A program made the translations under genes and the position numbers. The notes beneath the pieces were generated by a model, which was given only the letters and a program-made list of their open reading frames with translations, ran no database searches and was not told the origin of the DNA. 64,000 nucleotides of DNA from Qipengyuania sp. HL-TH1. GTDB taxonomy: Bacteria > Pseudomonadota > Alphaproteobacteria > Sphingomonadales > Sphingomonadaceae. Below are positions 1 through 9,056 of the stretch, one piece after another (within the stretch, counting starts at the first letter, position 1; each line of letters opens with the position of its first letter). The stretch spans positions 1,550,001 through 1,614,000 of the forward strand of contig NZ_CP142675.1 of NCBI RefSeq assembly GCF_036365825.1, given 5' to 3'.

Positions 1-342
1 GGCCTTGCCCTTGCGGGTCCGGGCGTTGGTGTGAGTGCGCTGGCCGCGGACGGGCAGGCCGACACGGTGACGCAGGCCGCGATACGAACGCAGGTCCATA
101 AGGCGCTTGATGTTCATAGCCGTGTCACGGCGAAGGTCGCCTTCGACCATGTGCTCTTCATCGATCGTTTCACGAACGCGCAGAACTTCCTCGTCGGACA
201 GGTCCTGCACGCGGCGCGCGTGATCGATGCCGAGCTTGTCGGCGATCTCGACGGCCTTGGTCCGGCCGATTCCGTGAATATAGGTGAGCGCGATGATCAC
301 GCGCTTGTTGGTGGGGATATTTACCCCGGCAATACGAGCCAC
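1..342 (-). CDS. rpsM: 30S ribosomal protein S13 (3' end cut by window edge)
   Basis: Small-subunit head protein that contacts 16S rRNA and tRNA. The reverse strand reads [14 protein letters not shown] and continues to residue 114, where the window ends; the family is about 122 residues, so roughly eight codons and the stop are missing. The start is GTG at 342, with a GGAGAAG ribosome site five bases upstream; no in-frame ATG gives the conserved ARIAGV beginning. In this lineage rpsM normally follows adk directly; here gdhA and a small secreted protein gene intervene, and rpsM has its own predicted promoter. Confidence 0.95.
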   Translation of the reverse strand, partial: MARIAGVNIPTNKRVIIALTYIHGIGRTKAVEIADKLGIDHARRVQDLSDEEVLRVRETIDEEHMVEGDLRRDTAMNIKRLMDLRSYRGLRHRVGLPVRGQRTHTNARTRKGKA

Positions 343-587
343 TTACTTCTCCATGCTCCACAGGGACCGGACATCCGGTTAACCCTATCTCATCGCTCCA
401 TTCATCGACGCTCGCGGTGCCTGCCTGATACAAATGGGCAGGCGGGCGCCCAATTTGGCTGTCGCCGCCGGACTCACCGCAATGTCGAATGAAGAGCGCG
501 CTTAGGGGATTCGCCCGCGGCGTCAACCGCCCAGCACACGCAAACCAACGAGACCGCCGGATGGGCGGCTCGCGAGGTGTTGCAAGC

Positions 588-616
588 CTTGTAGCGCCTG
601 ACGCCGCGAAGGTCAA
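588..616 (-). promoter_or_regulatory. Predicted sigma-70 promoter for rpsM (alpha operon)
   Basis: On the minus strand a TTGACC -35 box (611-616) is separated by exactly 17 bases from TACAAG (588-593). It lies just after the gdhA stop and points at rpsM, predicting a leader of roughly 240 nt. This fits the alpha operon being transcribed on its own because two unrelated genes separate it from adk. Predicted from sequence only. Confidence 0.5.
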
Positions 617-620
617 AACC

Positions 621-1982
621 CTACATCACTCCAAATGCGAGCATCGCATCGGCGACCTTCTTGAACCCGGCGATGTTGGCACCCTTGACGTAATCGACGT
701 AGCCATCGCCCTGGTCGCCATATTCGACGCATTTGCCGTGGATTCCCTCCATCAGCTCGGTCAGCATCTGGCCCAACCGTTCGTGGTTCCACGCGATCCG
801 TTCGGAATTCTGGCTCATCTCGAGCCCCGAGACCGCGACCCCGCCGGCATTCGCCGCCTTGCCGGGGCCGTACATGATCTTGGCATCGTGGAAGACCTTC
901 ACCCCGTCGAGCGTGGTCGGCATGTTGGCGCCTTCGGACACCGCCTTGCAGCCATTGTCGACGAGGCTGCGCGCCTCATCTTCGTTCAGTTCGTTCTGTG
1001 TCGCGCATGGCAGCGCCAGGTCGCATGGCACGTCCCACGGACGCCGTCCCTCGTGGAACGAGGCGGAAGTGAAGTGGTCGGCATATTCGGAGATGCGTCC
1101 CCGGCGGCGGGTCTTGAGATCCTTGACCCAGTCGATCTTGTCCTGGTCGAACCCGTCGGGGTCGTGGATGAAACCGCCGCTGTCGGACAGGGTGAGCACC
1201 TTGCCGCCCAGCTGGACGATCTTTTCCGCCGCATGGGTCGCAACATTGCCCGAGCCGGAGATCACCGCGCTCTTGCCCTCGACCGCGTCGCCCTTGTGCG
1301 TCAGCATGTTCTGCAGGAAATAGACCGCGCCATAACCGGTCGCTTCGGGGCGCATCTGCGAGCCGCCATATTCGGTCGCCTTGCCGGTCAGCACGCCTTC
1401 CCAGCGATTGGTGATGCGCTTGTACTGGCCGAACATATAACCGATCTCGCGCCCGCCCACGCCGATGTCACCTGCGGGCACATCGGTATCGGGGCCGATA
1501 TGGCGGTAGAGCTCGGTCATGAAGCTCTGGCAGAAGCGCATCACTTCGCTGTCGCTCTTGCCCCTGGGGTTGAAGTTCGCCCCGCCCTTGCCGCCGCCCA
1601 TCGGCAGGCCGGTGAGCGAGTTCTTGAAGGTCTGTTCGAAGGCGAGGAACTTGAGCACGCTTTCATTGACGCTGGGGTGGAAGCGGATCCCGCCCTTGTA
1701 GGGGCCGATCGCATTGTTGTTCTGCACCCGCCACCCGCGCTGCACGCGGATGCAGTGATTGTCGTCCTCCCAGCACACGCGGAAGCTGACGATCCGGTCG
1801 GGTTCGGCGATCCGGCGCAGAATCTGCGCCTCGTGGTATTCTTCCTTGTCCTCGATGAAGTGGAAGACGTCCTGCGCCACTTCCTGGACCGCCTGGACGA
1901 ACTCGTCCTGCCCCGGATTGCGCTTCTTCACGCCCTCCATGAATGTCGAAAGATCCACGTGCCTGTCGTAGACGGATGCCAT
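621..1982 (-). CDS. gdhA: NADP-type glutamate dehydrogenase
   Basis: Hexameric cytosolic enzyme (453 residues) that aminates 2-oxoglutarate to glutamate. Visible hallmarks are the substrate-binding GPYKGGIRFHP stretch (about 93-103), PMGGGKGG with the catalytic lysine K132, and DVPAGDIGVGGREIGYMFG with the catalytic aspartate near 172; the Rossmann segment GSGNVATHAAEKI follows. Length and motifs match the small bacterial NADP-dependent class. The ATG at 1982 has an AGGGGGG ribosome site. The gene sits between the SRPBCC-like gene and rpsM, inside what is usually an uninterrupted ribosomal cluster. The preceding 84-nt gap contains a GCGCCCG/CGGGCGC hairpin (about 2030-2055). Confidence 0.96.
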   Translation of the reverse strand: MASVYDRHVDLSTFMEGVKKRNPGQDEFVQAVQEVAQDVFHFIEDKEEYHEAQILRRIAEPDRIVSFRVCWEDDNHCIRVQRGWRVQNNNAIGPYKGGIRFHPSVNESVLKFLAFEQTFKNSLTGLPMGGGKGGANFNPRGKSDSEVMRFCQSFMTELYRHIGPDTDVPAGDIGVGGREIGYMFGQYKRITNRWEGVLTGKATEYGGSQMRPEATGYGAVYFLQNMLTHKGDAVEGKSAVISGSGNVATHAAEKIVQLGGKVLTLSDSGGFIHDPDGFDQDKIDWVKDLKTRRRGRISEYADHFTSASFHEGRRPWDVPCDLALPCATQNELNEDEARSLVDNGCKAVSEGANMPTTLDGVKVFHDAKIMYGPGKAANAGGVAVSGLEMSQNSERIAWNHERLGQMLTELMEGIHGKCVEYGDQGDGYVDYVKGANIAGFKKVADAMLAFGVM

Positions 1983-2066
1983 GTCGCAATTCCCCCCTGG
2001 TGCCCGGTTGGGCGAGTTGATGTTTGCGACCCCGGCGCCCGTTCGCCGGGCGCTCGTCGGCTTGTG

Positions 2067-2711
2067 CTATTCGGTGTCTTGCAAGGCGTCGATCTGCGCC
2101 TCGATAGTCGCTTCCCCATCGGCCGGATCATCGGCTTCGCCGCCTGCCCCGCCCGCCCCTTCGAGCGCCCCGAGATAATCCCTGAGGCCATGCAATTGCT
2201 GGCTCATCACGGCATCCACGGCCTGCGAAATCGAGGCAACCTCGTAGCGCATGGAGCCGCCGACGGCATATTCCCAGCGGATCCGCGTCCCGCCCGCGAT
2301 TTCCTCGAGCGTGATCGTCAGCACACCGGTGGCCGGTTCGCCCTGCAACGGGCCGAGCCCCCCGCGCATGCGCAGGTTCCTGAGCGGATAGGCCTGGATG
2401 ACGGTCATGTGCTGGACGCTGCCGTCGAGCGAAAACCCGTCCTCGCGGTCCTCGCCGGGCACGCGCTCGCAAAAGCAACCGCCCGCCTGCGGGGTCAGTG
2501 TCATATTGGCGGCATCGGCGGACCAGGTATGCGCGTCGTTCCACCAGGCAGCGGGCCTGATCAGCGCGAGCCATGTATCCAGCGGGCTGGCCGCGACATC
2601 GGCCTGGTCCTGCGTCACGAAGCCGCGTTCGCTGGTCTCGGCAACCGTGGCCGAAAGCGGCATCGCAGCCGTCAGCGTGGCTGCGGCAAGAACCGTTGTG
2701 ACAAGACGCAT
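2067..2711 (-). CDS. Secreted SRPBCC-like protein of unknown function
   Basis: A 214-residue protein with an N-terminal signal peptide (about residues 1-24, cut near ATVAE). The rest resembles the START/SRPBCC lipid- or ligand-binding fold: 'P..TWLALIRPAAWWNDAHTWS', a central beta-rich part ending 'GTRIRWEYAVGG', and a long C-terminal helix with 'QLHGLRDYLGALE'. Such proteins are often annotated as polyketide cyclase/ATPase-activator-like, but the ligand cannot be read from sequence. The C-terminus is acidic and low-complexity. It lies 67 nt after adk on the same strand, so it may be read through from secY-adk. Confidence 0.75.
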   Translation of the reverse strand: MRLVTTVLAAATLTAAMPLSATVAETSERGFVTQDQADVAASPLDTWLALIRPAAWWNDAHTWSADAANMTLTPQAGGCFCERVPGEDREDGFSLDGSVQHMTVIQAYPLRNLRMRGGLGPLQGEPATGVLTITLEEIAGGTRIRWEYAVGGSMRYEVASISQAVDAVMSQQLHGLRDYLGALEGAGGAGGEADDPADGEATIEAQIDALQDTE

Positions 2712-2778
2712 GGACCCTCTCCCCTGTGCGGAGAAACGTCCTAAGCGAAGTTGCGCCTGTTTGGAAGCGGCGGGTCGA

Positions 2779-3426
2779 TCAGTCCGCGAGGATCGCGTCG
2801 ATCGCGTGGGTCACGTCTTCGATCGAAGCCATGCCATCGACCCGGCTGACTATACCGCGTGCTTCGTAGCCCGGCAAGATCGGGGCAGTCTTGCCGCGAT
2901 ATTCCTGCATGCGGGTACGCACGGTGTCCTCGTTATCGTCGGGGCGGCGCTTGAATTCGGTCGAGCCGCATTTGTCGCACACGCCCTCTTTCTCGGGGAG
3001 CTTGAAGACGTCGTGATAGCCCGCACCGCAATTGGCGCAGGTGAAGCGCCCGGTGATCCGTTCCACCAGTGCATCCTCGTTCACTTCGAGTTCGACCACA
3101 TGGTCGAGCTTGCGGCCGTGCCGCGCGAGGATTTCGTCGAGCTGATCGGCCTGCGCCGCGGTCCGCGGATAGCCATCGAAGATCGCGCCGATCTCGGGAC
3201 CCATCTCGGTCAGCTTGGCATCGATCATGGCCGAAACGATCTCGTCCGAAACGAGCCCGCCCGAATCCATGATGTCGGCGACCGTACGGCCCAGTTCGGT
3301 ATCGGCCTTGCGCGTGTCACGCAGCATGTCACCGGTCGAGAGCTGGCGCATGCCATGATGCTCGACCAGTCGCTGAGCCTGCGTTCCCTTACCGGCGCCC
3401 GGAGGGCCCAGGAGGATAATGTCCAT
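2779..3426 (-). CDS. adk: Adenylate kinase
   Basis: Interconverts ATP + AMP and 2 ADP in the cytosol. The 215 residues show the P-loop GPPGAGKG (8-15), the AMP-binding DGYPRT segment (84-89) and a long LID domain. The LID carries four cysteines (C130, C133, C150, C153) in two CxxC pairs, predicting the zinc-stabilised form. It follows secY by 31 nt, the common secY-adk order, and probably shares its transcript. Confidence 0.97.
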   Translation of the reverse strand: MDIILLGPPGAGKGTQAQRLVEHHGMRQLSTGDMLRDTRKADTELGRTVADIMDSGGLVSDEIVSAMIDAKLTEMGPEIGAIFDGYPRTAAQADQLDEILARHGRKLDHVVELEVNEDALVERITGRFTCANCGAGYHDVFKLPEKEGVCDKCGSTEFKRRPDDNEDTVRTRMQEYRGKTAPILPGYEARGIVSRVDGMASIEDVTHAIDAILAD

Positions 3427-3457
3427 CGCGTATTGTCCCCTTCGCCCGTGCTGTGCC

Positions 3458-4822
3458 TTAACGCAGGCGTCCCTTCAACTTCGCTTTTTTGATGAGGTCG
3501 CCATACTGGTGTGCCAGCAGATGCGACTGGACCTGGCTGATCGTATCGACTGTCACATTGACCACGATGAGCAGGCTGGTGCCGCCGAGGAACAGCGGAA
3601 CGCCGGTCTGTGCGATCATGTATTCAGGCAGCACACAAACGATCGTCAGGTAGATTGCCCCGATCACGGTGATACGCGTCAGCACATAGTCGAGATACTG
3701 CTCGGTGCGCTTGCCCGGACGGATACCCGGGATGAAGCCGCCGTTCTTCTTCAGGTTCTCGGCGGTCTCTTCGGGATTGAAGACGATCGCGGTGTAGAAG
3801 AAACAGAAGAAGATGATGCCGAGGGCATACAGCGCCATATAGAGCGGCTGGCCGTGCTGGAGATATTGCAGCACCGACTGGAGCACACCCCCCGCAGCGC
3901 TATCGGTATCGACCGAATTGCCGGCGAACTGGGTGATCGTCAGCGGCAGCAACAGCAGCGAACTGGCGAAAATCGGCGGAATCACACCAGCGGTGTTCAG
4001 CTTGAGCGGCAGGTGCGAGCGGTCGGCCTGCATCATGCCGCGCTGCGTCGCGCGCTTGGGATACTGGATCAGCAGGCGGCGCTGCGCGCGTTCCATGAAA
4101 CAGATCACGAGGATCAGGATCACAACCATCGCGATCAGCCCGACGATGATCCCGGTGGCGATCGAGCCTTCCGAATAGCCCGAACCGAGGTTCGAAACGA
4201 AGGTTGGGAACTGGGCGACAATGCCCGCCATGATGATCAGTGAAACGCCGTTACCGATACCGCGGCTGGTGATCTGTTCACCCAGCCACAGCAGGAACAT
4301 AGTCCCGCCAACGAGGCTGATGACCGCGCCGACGCGGAACATGATGCCGGGATCGACCACTGCCTGCAGCCCGCTCTGCGCGCCGAAGCTTTCGAGGCCC
4401 GAAGCGAGGAACCAGCCCTGGATCGCGCACAGGAACACGGTGCCGTAGCGCGTATACTGGTTGAGCTTCTGGCGGCCCGCGCCGCCTTCCTTCTTGAGCG
4501 CGGCGAGGCTGGGATGCAGCGCGGCTGCCAGCTGCACCACGATCGAGGCGGTAATATAGGGCATGACGCCGAGCGCGATGAGACTCATGCGCTCAAGGCT
4601 GCCGCCCGAGAAAGTGTTGAACAGGTCGAGGATCCCGCCCCGCGTCTGATCGTAGAGGTCACCCAGAATCAGCGGATTCACGCCCGGAAGCGGAACGAAG
4701 CTGAGAAAGCGGAAGACGATCAGGGCCGCGATAGTGAACCAGATACGGTTCTTCAGCTCGGTGGCCTTGGAGAAGTTTGCGAGACTCATATTGCTCGCGA
4801 TATTGTCGGCGCGTGATGCCAT
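3458..4822 (-). CDS. secY: Protein translocase subunit SecY
   Basis: Channel-forming subunit of the Sec translocon in the inner membrane. The 454-residue protein shows about ten hydrophobic segments and typical SecY landmarks: the 'FVPLPGVNP' region near the N-terminus, 'QLNQYTRYGT'-like cytoplasmic loop (here KLNQYTRYGT), 'YAIVFNPEETAENLKK..GFIPGIRPGK' type loop and a C-terminal 'LLAHQYGDLIKKAKLKGR' tail. It lies 104 nt after rplO. Secretion genes inside the ribosomal cluster are normal in bacteria. Confidence 0.97.
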   Translation of the reverse strand: MASRADNIASNMSLANFSKATELKNRIWFTIAALIVFRFLSFVPLPGVNPLILGDLYDQTRGGILDLFNTFSGGSLERMSLIALGVMPYITASIVVQLAAALHPSLAALKKEGGAGRQKLNQYTRYGTVFLCAIQGWFLASGLESFGAQSGLQAVVDPGIMFRVGAVISLVGGTMFLLWLGEQITSRGIGNGVSLIIMAGIVAQFPTFVSNLGSGYSEGSIATGIIVGLIAMVVILILVICFMERAQRRLLIQYPKRATQRGMMQADRSHLPLKLNTAGVIPPIFASSLLLLPLTITQFAGNSVDTDSAAGGVLQSVLQYLQHGQPLYMALYALGIIFFCFFYTAIVFNPEETAENLKKNGGFIPGIRPGKRTEQYLDYVLTRITVIGAIYLTIVCVLPEYMIAQTGVPLFLGGTSLLIVVNVTVDTISQVQSHLLAHQYGDLIKKAKLKGRLR

Positions 4823-4926
4823 GGGAATCTGTTCAATCCTGAATTGGCGCCGGTCCCTCCCGGCACAGGAAGGCTAGATAGGGAGCGGGGGACGGATTGT
4901 CGAACCCGCCCCCCGAATTATCCCGC

Positions 4927-5451
4927 TTACTTTGCCTTGGCAGCCTTATTGGCTTCGGCGCGAGCAGCTTTCTTCTCGTGCTCGGGCTTGTCGGCCGGGA
5001 TCACGTCGACCTTGCCGCCAGCCTTCTCGACTGCCTCGATAGCGCCCTTGGAGGCACCGGCAACCTTGAAGGTGACCTTGGCCTTGAGCTCGCCCTTGGC
5101 GAGGAGGCGGACGCCGTCCTTGCCACCGCGCGCGAGGCCAGCGGCCCGCAGCGTTTCGTGGTCGAGGACCTTCGATCCGTCGAGCTTCTTGGCGTCGATG
5201 AACTTCTGCACCATGCCGATGTTCACTTCGGCAAAGTCCTTGCCGAACGGATTGTTGAAGCCGCGCTTCGGCAGACGCATGTGGAGCGGCATCTGGCCGC
5301 CTTCGAAGCCCTTGATGGCTACACCCGAACGGGCCTTCTGGCCCTTCTGGCCACGGCCGGCAGTCTTGCCCTTGCCCGAGCCGATGCCACGGCCGACACG
5401 GATCCGGCTCTTGCGTGCGCCGGCATTGTCGCGGATATCATTAAGTTTCAT
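4927..5451 (-). CDS. rplO: 50S ribosomal protein L15
   Basis: Late-assembly large-subunit protein. It starts [22 protein letters not shown], the conserved L15 N-terminus, with the Gly-rich [18 protein letters not shown] region at 21-39. At 174 residues it is longer than the usual 144-150 because of a Lys/Ala/Glu-rich tail (after about 150). It should follow rpmD directly but is separated from it by an oppositely oriented glycosyltransferase gene and a terminator, so it must be transcribed from its own promoter within 5452-5605. The only candidate I see there is weak: TCGACA, 17 bases, TATCGG. Confidence 0.96.
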   Translation of the reverse strand: MKLNDIRDNAGARKSRIRVGRGIGSGKGKTAGRGQKGQKARSGVAIKGFEGGQMPLHMRLPKRGFNNPFGKDFAEVNIGMVQKFIDAKKLDGSKVLDHETLRAAGLARGGKDGVRLLAKGELKAKVTFKVAGASKGAIEAVEKAGGKVDVIPADKPEHEKKAARAEANKAAKAK

Positions 5452-5605
5452 AGTGCACTCGCTTTCGCTTTCTAGGCCCCATCACGGGGTTCGCGCTGTT
5501 GGGAAGTGGGCGCCGATAGTCTGTTTGGCCGATCTTGTCGACCCCGAATTCGGCGGATCCTGACAGTGGCAGTGCCGAGGGCGATCGGCAAGGGTATGGG
5601 GCGAT

Positions 5606-7093
5606 ATGGTTCTGCAAAACCGGGGTCTGGGGGCTGACAGGTCCGCGCCGCCTATGAGCGGTCGGGAAGCGGCGCTGATCGGCTCCCTGCTGCTCGTCTT
5701 CGCGTTGGTAACGCGCATCGCCACCTTCGGCCATCCCGACCTGCATATCGACGAGACCTTCTACTTCGCTGCCGGGGTGGAAATGGTGCATGGCGCGATC
5801 CCCTATGTCGATGTGTGGGACCGCAAGCCGCCCGGGCATTTCCTGCTGTTCGGGGCCTTGGCAGCCATTTCGGACTGGTATGTCACCTACCAGATCGCCG
5901 CCACGATCTTCGCCGCGGCAACCGCCTTGACGATCTATGCCATGGCGCGGGGGCTGACTTCGCGGGGACCTGCGCTGCTCGGGGCCGGCACCTATCTCAC
6001 CGCCATTTGCCTGTTCCACGGCCAGGGAGGGCAGAGCCCGGTATTCTACAATCTGTTCATCGCTGCCGCTGCAGCGCTCAGCCTCGCGAGCATTCCCCGC
6101 TTCGAAAGCCGCGCAGCGCAGCGCGCGGTAGCGCTGGCCATGCTGCTTGCCGGGATCGCGATCACCATAAAGACCACCGCGGTCTTCGAAGCGATGTTCC
6201 TCGGCCTGTTTGCAGCGGGCTTGCAGGTCAGGACAGCCGGTATCGGCCGCACAACCATGCTGCGCATTCTGGGCTGGACCGCGCTGGGCCTGTTGCCGAG
6301 CGCGCTGTTCGCTGCGTGGTATGCACTCAACGGCTATTGGGATGAATACTGGACCGCGATGGTCCTCTCGAACCTGCGCAAACCGGTCGAAGACAATGGC
6401 GGGATGCAGAGATTGCTCATCCTTGCGCTGATGCTGCTCCCGCTTGGCGCAGCCGGAATCCTCGCACTGACCCGGATCTCGGGCATCTATCGCCTGTTCT
6501 TCGCCGGATGGTTGCTCGCAGCCCTGATTGGGTTCTTCTCGGTCCCCGCCTTCTATCTGCACTATGCCCTGCCGCTGCTGGTGCCCTTGTGCGCGCTCGC
6601 CCCGGCGAGCCTCGCCTGGCCGAGAACGGGGGCTGTGCTGCTCGGCATTGCGGCGGTGATGCCGGTCCTTTTCCATCCGTTCTTCGGTTTTGCCGAAACT
6701 CGCGAGGCCCGCACCGCCATGTCCAGGCTCGCCGCCGCCATCGAGCGGAGCAAGGGCGACGGCCCCCTGCTGATCTATGACGGCCCGCCGCTGCTCTATA
6801 CGCTCACCGGATCGCGGTTTCCCACGCCGCTCGCATTCCCCAACCATTTGCACCAGGCATCCGAGAGCGATGTCAGCCACATCGCCACGCTCAGCGAGGT
6901 CGAGCGGCTATTGGCGCAGCGCCCCGGCGCCATCGTCGACCGCACCACCAAGGTTACCAATACCGCCACCAGCACGCTGGTGCGCGCCTATGCGAAACGG
7001 AACTGCCGCAAGGTGGCGTCGGAACCCCTGCTCGAGGGGTGGGACATCGAGGTTGTGGTCTACGGCCATTGCCGCGCAGCCGCGGACCAATAA
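5606..7093 (+). CDS. Glycosyltransferase family 39-like membrane protein (ArnT/PMT type)
   Basis: A 495-residue polytopic membrane protein with about ten or more hydrophobic segments. The N-terminal part has the family signature: an acidic pair in the first periplasmic loop (LHIDETFYF, near 45-53) and WDRKPPGHF shortly after, as in enzymes that move sugars from polyprenyl-phosphate donors at the periplasmic face. Acceptor unknown. The start is uncertain: ATG 5606 has a GGGG ribosome site, while ATG 5654 (MSGREA) begins just before the first membrane segment. It is the only plus-strand gene in the first 22 kb and splits rpmD from rplO. Its stop codon overlaps the tail of the rpmD terminator. 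Confidence 0.8.
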   Translation: MVLQNRGLGADRSAPPMSGREAALIGSLLLVFALVTRIATFGHPDLHIDETFYFAAGVEMVHGAIPYVDVWDRKPPGHFLLFGALAAISDWYVTYQIAATIFAAATALTIYAMARGLTSRGPALLGAGTYLTAICLFHGQGGQSPVFYNLFIAAAAALSLASIPRFESRAAQRAVALAMLLAGIAITIKTTAVFEAMFLGLFAAGLQVRTAGIGRTTMLRILGWTALGLLPSALFAAWYALNGYWDEYWTAMVLSNLRKPVEDNGGMQRLLILALMLLPLGAAGILALTRISGIYRLFFAGWLLAALIGFFSVPAFYLHYALPLLVPLCALAPASLAWPRTGAVLLGIAAVMPVLFHPFFGFAETREARTAMSRLAAAIERSKGDGPLLIYDGPPLLYTLTGSRFPTPLAFPNHLHQASESDVSHIATLSEVERLLAQRPGAIVDRTTKVTNTATSTLVRAYAKRNCRKVASEPLLEGWDIEVVVYGHCRAAADQ

Positions 7094-7130
7094 AAAAGGG
7101 CCGGACAACGTCTCGCGTTGCCCGGCCCTT
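7092..7130 (-). terminator. Rho-independent terminator after rpmD
   Basis: On the minus strand, AAGGGCCGGGCAACG and its complement form a 15-bp stem (one G.U pair) with a 5-base loop, followed by TTTTTTATT. It lies 22 bases after the rpmD stop. It therefore ends the S10-spc transcript before rplO and protects the opposing glycosyltransferase gene from antisense read-through. Confidence 0.85.
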
Positions 7131-7152
7131 CAATTCGGCATGACCCGGTTGT

Positions 7153-7338
7153 CTAGTCGACGACGGTCACCAGATGCGGGATCTTGGCGATCGCGCCGCG
7201 CACCTCGGGGGTGTCCTGACGCTCAACAACCTTGTGCAGCTTGTTGAGGCCCAGACCAATGAGGATCTGGCGCTGGCTTTCCGGGCGGCGGATCGGCGAA
7301 CCGATCTGCTTGATCTTGACGGTTTTCGCTTTGGCCAT
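7153..7338 (-). CDS. rpmD: 50S ribosomal protein L30
   Basis: Small large-subunit protein. Its 61 residues read [20 protein letters not shown] and later [20 protein letters not shown], both diagnostic for L30. It starts 5 nt after the rpsE stop and is the last gene before the strong terminator at 7092-7130. Confidence 0.96.
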   Translation of the reverse strand: MAKAKTVKIKQIGSPIRRPESQRQILIGLGLNKLHKVVERQDTPEVRGAIAKIPHLVTVVD

Positions 7339-7343
7339 CGTTA

Positions 7344-8177
7344 TTACTCCACGACTGCCGCGGCGTCGGCTTCAGCCTCGGCCTCGGAAGAACCACCGCG
7401 GCCGAGCAAGTCGGCAACCTTCTTGCCACGACGCTGGGCCACGGACTTCGGCGAAGTCTGCGTGGTCAGCGCGTCGAAAGTGGCGCGGATCATGTTGTAG
7501 GGGTTCGAGGTGCCGACCGACTTGGTCACCACGTCGGCAACGCCGAGGCTCTCGAACACGGCGCGCATCGGACCACCGGCGATGATGCCGGTACCCGGAG
7601 GCGCGGTGCGGACGGTAACCTTGCCGGCACCGAAGTGACCCTTGCCGTCGTGATGGAGGGTGCGGCCCTCCTTCAGCGGGACACGGACCATCTTCTTGCG
7701 CGCAGCGGCAGTCGCCTTGCTGATCGCTTCGGGCACTTCGCGAGCCTTGCCCTTGCCGAAGCCAACGCGGCCCTGGCCGTCACCGACAACCACGAGTGCA
7801 GCAAAACCGAAGCGCTTACCGCCCTTCACCGTCTTGCTGACGCGGTTGATGTGGACGAGCTTCTCGATGATGCCGTCGTCTTCTTCCTCGCGGCGTCCGC
7901 CACGACGGTTGTTGTCGCGGCCACCACGGCCACGGCCACCGCCGCCACCACCGCGATTGTCACGGCCACCACGGCCCTGGCGTTCGCGCGGCTGGCCTTC
8001 GGCACCCTGGGCGGGGCTCTGGTTGGCAGCTGCTTCCGAAGGCGTATCGGCGACAGCCGGCTCTTCCTTCGTGACGGGAGCTTCGGTTTCGGCCTTGGCC
8101 GGCGTCGCTTCGACCTTGGTCTCTTCGACCTTGGTTTCGGCTTCGGTGTTTTCGGTCTTGTTTTCGTCAGCCATCAT
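7344..8177 (-). CDS. rpsE: 30S ribosomal protein S5 with long N-terminal extension
   Basis: Decoding-fidelity protein of the small subunit. The S5 core begins at about residue 100 ([19 protein letters not shown]...) and holds the usual [23 protein letters not shown] and [13 protein letters not shown] motifs. Ahead of it lies an unusual extension of about 95 residues: a Glu/Thr/Ala-rich acidic half, then an Arg-Gly-rich segment (about 64-95, [18 protein letters not shown] type). Length is 277 against about 166 in E. coli. Two adjacent ATGs (8177, 8174) are possible starts; the first overlaps the rplR stop by one base. Confidence 0.95.
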   Translation of the reverse strand: MMADENKTENTEAETKVEETKVEATPAKAETEAPVTKEEPAVADTPSEAAANQSPAQGAEGQPRERQGRGGRDNRGGGGGGRGRGGRDNNRRGGRREEEDDGIIEKLVHINRVSKTVKGGKRFGFAALVVVGDGQGRVGFGKGKAREVPEAISKATAAARKKMVRVPLKEGRTLHHDGKGHFGAGKVTVRTAPPGTGIIAGGPMRAVFESLGVADVVTKSVGTSNPYNMIRATFDALTTQTSPKSVAQRRGKKVADLLGRGGSSEAEAEADAAAVVE

Positions 8178-8521
8178 CAGAACTCCAGCCCGCCTTCGCG
8201 AGCGGCGTCGGCCAGCGCCTTGACGCGGCCATGGAACAGGAAGCCGCCGCGATCGAAGACGACGGTGGTCACGCCGGCCTTCTTGGCAGCAGCGGCGATG
8301 TCGGTGCCGACCTTCTTGGCCGCATCGACATTGGCGCCCGAGTTCTTCGTGCCGAGCGTCGAAGCGGCGGCGAGGGTCTTGCCCGCGGCGTCGTCGATGA
8401 TCTGCGCGTAGATGTGCTGGCCGGTGCGGTGCACCGACAGGCGGGGCTTGCCACCCGACACGTTGCGAAGCGCGGTGCGGACGCGGCGACGGCGACGTTC
8501 AAAGAGAGAGAGCTTGGCCAT
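8177..8521 (-). CDS. rplR: 50S ribosomal protein L18
   Basis: 5S-rRNA-binding protein of 114 residues, starting [20 protein letters not shown] and ending REGGLEF. The reading frame stays open upstream for 35 codons into rplF, but the conserved L18 N-terminus and the position one base after the rplF stop fix the start at 8521. Confidence 0.96.
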   Translation of the reverse strand: MAKLSLFERRRRRVRTALRNVSGGKPRLSVHRTGQHIYAQIIDDAAGKTLAAASTLGTKNSGANVDAAKKVGTDIAAAAKKAGVTTVVFDRGGFLFHGRVKALADAAREGGLEF

Positions 8522-8522
8522 C

Positions 8523-9056
8523 TTACTTCTTCTTCCCTTCCTTGCGGAAGATATACTCGCCGCGGTACTTGATGCCCTTGCCCTTGTAGGGTTCGGGCTT
8601 GCGCCACTTGCGGACATTCGCCGCAAACTGACCCACGGCCTGCTTGTCGATACCGCTGATCTCGATGGTGGTCTGGTCAGGGGTCTTCACCTCGAGGCCT
8701 TCCGGCACATCGAGGTCGACATCGTGCGAGTAACCGAGCTGAAGCTTGAGCTTCTTGCCCTGCGCCTGCGCACGGTAACCGACACCATTGATCTCGAGGA
8801 CCTTGGTGAACCCTTCGGTCACGCCTTCGACCAGGTTCGATACCATGGTGCGCTGCATGCCCCAGTGGTTGCGGGCAGCGCGGGTATCGTTGGCCGGCTT
8901 GACCGAGATCTCGCCGTCTTCGAGCGTGTATTCGATCAGGTCGGACAGACCCATGTCAAGAGTGCCCTTGGGCCCCTTAACGCTGAGCGTCTTGCCATCG
9001 ATGTTGGCAGTGACCCCGCTCGGGATCGCTACCGCCCTTTTGCCGATGCGGCTCAT
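8523..9056 (-). CDS. rplF: 50S ribosomal protein L6
   Basis: Large-subunit protein near the factor-binding site, 177 residues. It starts [21 protein letters not shown] and carries the conserved C-terminal [16 protein letters not shown] segment. Its ATG shares one base with the rpsH stop (TGATG), indicating translational coupling. Confidence 0.97.
   Translation of the reverse strand: MSRIGKRAVAIPSGVTANIDGKTLSVKGPKGTLDMGLSDLIEYTLEDGEISVKPANDTRAARNHWGMQRTMVSNLVEGVTEGFTKVLEINGVGYRAQAQGKKLKLQLGYSHDVDLDVPEGLEVKTPDQTTIEISGIDKQAVGQFAANVRKWRKPEPYKGKGIKYRGEYIFRKEGKKK

Noticed and set aside
489..2744. 751-codon open frame on the plus strand
   Set aside because: It is antisense to gdhA and the SRPBCC-like gene, whose proteins are clearly recognisable. 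Long antisense frames are expected in GC-rich DNA. The same holds for the frames opposite fusA (18338-20437), katE (26233-28335) and ppk1 (33815-35377).
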